A stretch of 21,032 nucleotides of DNA from Priapulus caudatus (taxonomy: Eukaryota; Priapulida; Priapulimorpha; Priapulimorphida; Priapulidae), in the NCBI RefSeq assembly GCF_000485595.1, contig NW_014577789.1, positions 105,351 through 126,382 of the forward strand, in the 5' to 3' direction. The notes beneath the pieces are model-generated. The model searched no databases, had not been told where the DNA came from, and was given only the letters and a program-made list of their open reading frames with translations. Shown one piece after another: positions 18,561-21,032 of the stretch. The stretch's first letter is position 1. Every line of letters starts with the position of its first letter. The translations under genes and the position numbers were made by a program.

Positions 18561-20970
18561 GTGAGTGCTAGCGCAGCGTCTCGTCTGCTATACACGCTGT
18601 TCTGTTGCTGCTGTTGGCACGCACGGTCTAATCAGCATAGAAGCGCGCTTATGCACGTTCAACCGAGCTTTGCAAGGCGATTAAATACAAATCCGTATAG
18701 GCAGTATTCTATAACTATTCTCAGATGCATCTCGATTTACATCGAACGTTGCGAATATTGCTACTCGCACGAGTTTATTTTTTAACATTGCCGCTTGTTT
18801 TCTGCGTTTTCGTAAACATGACACGTTATTTGACGTACGGCTGACCGCAAATACCGAGCTATATTACATAGCTATTAGGTAGCATCTATCTGTATTAACA
18901 ATCTATTAAACGGCTATGCGGAGGTAAATCGCCTGTGTCAATTGTATCATCGATGCTTTTTATTCGAATACGTAATTAAAGTGAACGTCACGGGTTTTAC
19001 GTATATACTTCTGAAAAAATAGTTGAGATTATTTTTACGTAGTTACAATAATAATTAATATATCCTTAGACTCTTCGCTCATAAGGTTATTTTTAAACTA
19101 GGAAAAATAGAAAACCTATGTACAATATGTATAAACGGAGTTAAACATAAGTCGTAAATGTTTGCATATAATGCAGCGAATTAACCACAAATAGTTAACG
19201 AAGCCACAACTGCATGTATATATTTGGTAAAATAAATTAGTACGCAGTGCTAAAGGGTAGCGTAAATGCTTTAATATAAACGAAGGGTATATTATGTAGT
19301 ACGGTAAAAGGTGAGTAAACGGATATTCTGCGTGCATAAGGATATCCTACCTAGCAGTGGTATCCTTTTTGCAAAGGCTTCACAATCAAGGGTGCCTGCG
19401 AATCCTTCCGCAAACCACGATATATTTAAGTATGTAAGCGTTCGTTTAGCATGAAAATTAATTAATTAATTATTATTCACCAAAGGGTTATTAGTGGGTG
19501 TAACGCAACAGGTCAAAGCCTAGCATATATGAATAACAAGAACTAAATTACGCAGGCCGCCGCTGTTGCCACTGTTCCCTTTGGGTGTAGTGGGATTGCA
19601 TTTTATTTAGAAACGATCCATATATTTTAAGTCAGACTGCAAATACAAATATTGCCTACCTCTGACGGCAAAGTGAAAGCGCGTATGAATGATAAGTCCA
19701 GCTTTGCTAATGTGTGTAGCGTAGTAGCTAAGAGAATAGAAGAGTAATAATTAATACAAACACAAGGAGAACCTGTATCTCTGATGCCATGCATGTTCGC
19801 CCGCGTGTATACACGTAGATACAATTACGCGCACGCACACATACATGCGCGCTCACGTACACTCGCTCTTACACCTACCCCCCCCCCCCGCAAACACGTC
19901 CATGGATGCACGCACACCTACCCATAGATACACACACCCGCTTCGTACACGAATTAAAATACTATACTTTTAAATGAATTTGTGATTGCATTGATGAACA
20001 GTTTGTTCCTTTCATTGCATCATTCTGTATGTGAACATGTGTTATAGTACACATCATCGACGCAAAAGCAGCTAATTACAATGTTTAGTAACAAGAAACG
20101 CTCTGTTTTAGTCAAGTAATTGGAAAAGTAGTTTTGCTTATATTGATTATGGTACGTTATATCGATACAAACGTGGAATTCTTTTCGATATTATATAGCG
20201 AAACTTGTATATTGTTTCTTATTCAGTACTCTATTGTTTTGTATGTTATTTACTTGTGGGTTTTATTAAAAATGTAATTTTTTGAATTTATTTTAGAGGT
20301 TCGTGGTAATTATTATTATTTATAAATAGGATTTCAACAAAAAGCTAGGAATACAATGATGTATTTATGTAATAATGAGCTACTTATAATTAATTTTTAA
20401 TGTTCATACAAATTATGGGTTAGTTTAGTTTAACACCCGCGTATGGAGTGATGATGCATGTTGTGTATACCTACATCTTTCTTTTCCAGCCACATCTCAT
20501 AGTAGAATGTTGTATTACAGATCTACAGAATGTTATTATAGGTAAAAGGCGGAAGAGTAGCAAGAGCATTCAGAGAAACTGTAATATCACCACCACCATC
20601 CACGTCGTCAACGCCACCGCCGCGATAACATCACACACTACCACTATCGTCATCGTCAGCACTGTCGCCGCGTAGCAGCATGAGCCCGTCAAACGGTAAC
20701 GTGCCCTTTTATTTACGCATTAGTTCTTCGAGTAAAATATATTTATCTATAAATATGGAGGTAGGGAAACCTGTCGAAAGTTAGCGAGTGTTTACAGACG
20801 GGGAGAAGAACGGAGCTAGTTACCGACTAAATAATATCGCTGATCAATGCGTATTTAGAAAACACACAGCGAAAACGGAGAGCGCAAAGCATAAAAGTTA
20901 AAGTTAAAAGACAGCACTAAGGAGCGTGAGACGTAGGAGCGAGAGAGTACCAATGACAAACAAAGCGATA
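18561..20970. other. no supported gene
   Basis: AT-rich DNA, with a degenerate CA/CG tract (about 19829-19935, including a 12-base C run at 19878). Short open frames show no family motif. A splice-like TTACAG before 20520 precedes a Thr/Ile/Val-rich frame (CACCACCACCATCC area, 20588-20675) that reads as low-complexity. Confidence 0.45.
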
Positions 20971-20973
20971 GTT

Positions 20974-20995
20974 AGAGAGAGAGAGAGAGAGAGAG

Positions 20996-21032
<37 letters not shown>
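20974..21032. repeat. (GA)n microsatellite
   Basis: GA dinucleotides with one interruption (20996-21000), running to the window edge. Assembly contigs commonly end in such tracts. Confidence 0.95.

Noticed and set aside
20448-20675. 75-codon frame after a splice-like TTACAG
   Set aside because: The Thr/Ile/Val run comes from CAC/ATC triplet low complexity, and no matching upstream exon was found.

Overview
The window is animal-type nuclear DNA: split genes with GT-AG introns, AT-rich intergenic DNA, abundant microsatellites, TTAGGG-type telomere-like tracts and many short inverted-repeat transposons. No bacterial operon, rRNA, tRNA or CRISPR array is visible. An early-branching or other invertebrate animal (for example a sponge) fits the density of small inverted-repeat elements, but that is a guess; the sequence does not fix the lineage.

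Two protein genes can be read exon by exon, and they diverge from a common 2 kb intergenic region. On the minus strand, 151-8127 holds 18 consecutive coding exons whose phases all fit. Spliced, they give 819 residues with no internal stop: a helical-repeat (HEAT/ARM-like) protein that I identify as the meiosis inhibitor 1 (MEI1, plant PRD1) family. Its 3' end lies left of the window. On the plus strand, 10187-17439 holds eight exons of a zeta-crystallin-like quinone oxidoreductase of the CRYZL1 type, about 355 residues and complete except for doubt about the first donor site. A polyadenylation signal follows at 17457. The two genes have no known functional link.

Transposons and repeats occupy much of the rest. 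MEI1 introns carry a 1 kb CpG-rich (CACG)n-type tract (2826-3890) and a 588 bp foldback element flanked by TTAA (6538-7125). The intergenic region carries two foldback elements with telomere-like CCCTAA cores (8243-8424, 8442-8735), two copies of a short palindrome, a 580 bp hAT-type element inserted into one of those palindromes with a perfect 8 bp target duplication (8983-9562), and two tandem CAGGG-ended elements (10395-10806, 10811-11261) that lie inside CRYZL1 intron 1. CRYZL1 introns carry a 929 bp degenerate inverted-repeat element (about 13176-14104), a third telomere-core foldback (14704-14773), a compound GT/GCGT/GGAT microsatellite and a 375 bp hAT-type element with 8 bp duplication (16828-17202).

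Right of CRYZL1 there is no recognisable gene. A CpG-rich patch near 18170-18600 with an open frame ending in a consensus donor at 18560 could be a 5' exon of a further plus-strand gene. The window ends in a (GA)n tract.
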